A stretch of DNA of 7,316 nt from an uncultured Bacteroides sp. (GTDB taxonomy: Bacteria > Bacteroidota > Bacteroidia > Bacteroidales > Bacteroidaceae). The translations under genes were made by a program, and so were the position numbers. The number at the start of each line of letters is the position of its first letter. The stretch's first letter is position 1. Below, piece by piece: positions 6,514 to 7,316 of the stretch. The stretch is from contig USSR01000349.1 of assembly GCA_900557355.1 (NCBI GenBank), positions 1-7,316 of the forward strand, read 5' to 3'. The notes under the pieces were generated by a model. It searched no databases and was not told where the DNA came from. It was given only the letters and a program-made list of their open reading frames with translations.

Positions 6514-7316
6514 TTATTTTGTTACCATTTCCTTTATTTCTTTACGCATCTCTTCAATGGCCGTCGAATGCACCTTAGGCTCTTTAGTCAGCACAACATT
6601 AGCAACCTCTTTCAATTTATCGGGCCGATAAAACTCCGGTTCAGCATAGAGATTTGCTAATAAATAATAGGGATAAATCCTGCCCGGCAAGCGATGAACC
6701 GACCGTAAGAAAAAAGCTTCCGCCTGTTCATAACGATGCAGTTCCTGATAGTTCTTACCTATGATATTCAGAACCATTGGATCGGTAGAGTACAAGCAAG
6801 CCTCTTTCAAATACTTATTGGACTCATTATAAAAGCCCGACTTATGCAGGCTATGACCGTACTCAAACAGAAATACCCCTTTCTCCTTCAATGCCGGATA
6901 CAGTTCTCCATAAGATTTATTGGCAACTTTATAAGCTCCCGAACTATAAAACATCTTGGCATACACCCACTTCCGACAGGCATCCTCTTCCTGCCGCCAC
7001 TTCTCCATACTGTCACCTGCCCACAGGACGAGACAGACACACAAGACAAGAGGCTTACCGATAACGTCCCCTATCCCGCAAGCAAGAAGCAGGAATACCC
7101 CTGCTACCACAAAAGCCGGAAAACACATAGGATAGGAAGAAAAGGAAAAGATAAGCAAAGACAAAATTGCACCGCAGATGCCATAGCGCCCACGCTTCGC
7201 TCCTATCCATAAACATGTCCCAATAACAATTAATACTATTAGACAGACGGCAACTCCTTCCGCCAAAGCCAGCGACAAATATTCATTGAACACATATTCC
7301 GGACTACCGGCCACAC
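6514..7316 (-). CDS. C-terminal part of O-antigen ligase/polymerase-like (Wzy_C) membrane protein with TPR repeats, cut by window edge
   Basis: The last ~267 residues of a larger integral membrane protein. The gene continues past position 7316; the apparent GTG at 7314 is an internal valine, not a start. The segment EYVFNEYLSLALAEG followed by a helix resembles the closing periplasmic loop of O-antigen ligases and polymerases (HN-x-YL-x(3-5)-E-x-G), with the usual His replaced by Phe. Three or four membrane helices follow (about 14-38, 44-62, 65-87, 88-102 counted from the edge), then TPR-type helical hairpins at about 114-142, 146-177, 180-211 and 213-245, and a charged tail. Such ligase-TPR fusions occur in Bacteroides and may transfer lipid-linked glycan or help handle exported peptides; the acceptor is unknown. 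It is the first visible gene of the right-hand operon, and its promoter lies outside. Local GC is higher than in the following gene. Confidence 0.8.
   Translation of the reverse strand, partial: VAGSPEYVFNEYLSLALAEGVAVCLIVLIVIGTCLWIGAKRGRYGICGAILSLLIFSFSSYPMCFPAFVVAGVFLLLACGIGDVIGKPLVLCVCLVLWAGDSMEKWRQEEDACRKWVYAKMFYSSGAYKVANKSYGELYPALKEKGVFLFEYGHSLHKSGFYNESNKYLKEACLYSTDPMVLNIIGKNYQELHRYEQAEAFFLRSVHRLPGRIYPYYLLANLYAEPEFYRPDKLKEVANVVLTKEPKVHSTAIEEMRKEIKEMVTK

Noticed and set aside
6736..7212. 158-codon open frame on the plus strand
   Set aside because: It is antisense to the ligase-TPR gene, whose membrane helices and TPR pattern are convincing.
7312..7314. GTG as start codon of the ligase-TPR gene
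   Set aside because: The protein would begin inside the ligase-like loop and lack most membrane helices; the frame is open to the window end, so the codon is an internal valine.

Overview
All supported genes lie on the minus strand. The window looks like a Bacteroides or close Bacteroidales chromosome. Three things suggest this: promoter-like TAnnTTTG boxes in place of sigma70-type -35/-10 sites, weak or absent Shine-Dalgarno sequences, and protein families typical of the group (DUF4221-type lipoprotein, START-like protein, oversized LptF/LptG-type permease, and a LuxR-like HTH of the Bacteroides TPR-regulator type). The species is not determined.

Left block (1-2781) reads as ordinary core genes. 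From upstream to downstream it holds a small START-like protein (2338-2724), a six-plus-one-helix permease of the LptF/LptG (YjgP/YjgQ) family (363-2261), and the N-terminal part of the riboflavin enzyme RibB or RibBA (1-336, cut by the window edge). The permease and rib gene are 26 nt apart and probably co-transcribed. A Bacteroides-type promoter candidate precedes the permease and a weaker one precedes the START-like gene.

Right block (2860-7316) is accessory in character and reads as one operon. It begins with the C-terminal part of a membrane protein resembling the end of O-antigen ligase/polymerase (Wzy_C) proteins followed by TPR repeats (cut by the right edge). Next come a DUF4221-like lipoprotein, a lipoprotein with a transglutaminase-like domain and a C-terminal discoidin-like domain, and a short protein ending in a LuxR-like HTH. 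The two lipoprotein genes are 8 nt apart. The HTH gene may overlap the transglutaminase gene by up to 50 nt.

A working reading, mostly inference, is an envelope-exported lipoprotein module with its own glycan-type membrane enzyme and a stripped-down regulator. Both lipoproteins carry several copies of the Bacteroides O-glycosylation sequon D(S/T)(A/I/L/M/T/V). The HTH gene contains a perfect 13-bp hairpin near its 3' end. No RNA genes, insertion sequences, CRISPR arrays or attachment sites were seen, and no gene-free stretch exceeds 300 bases.
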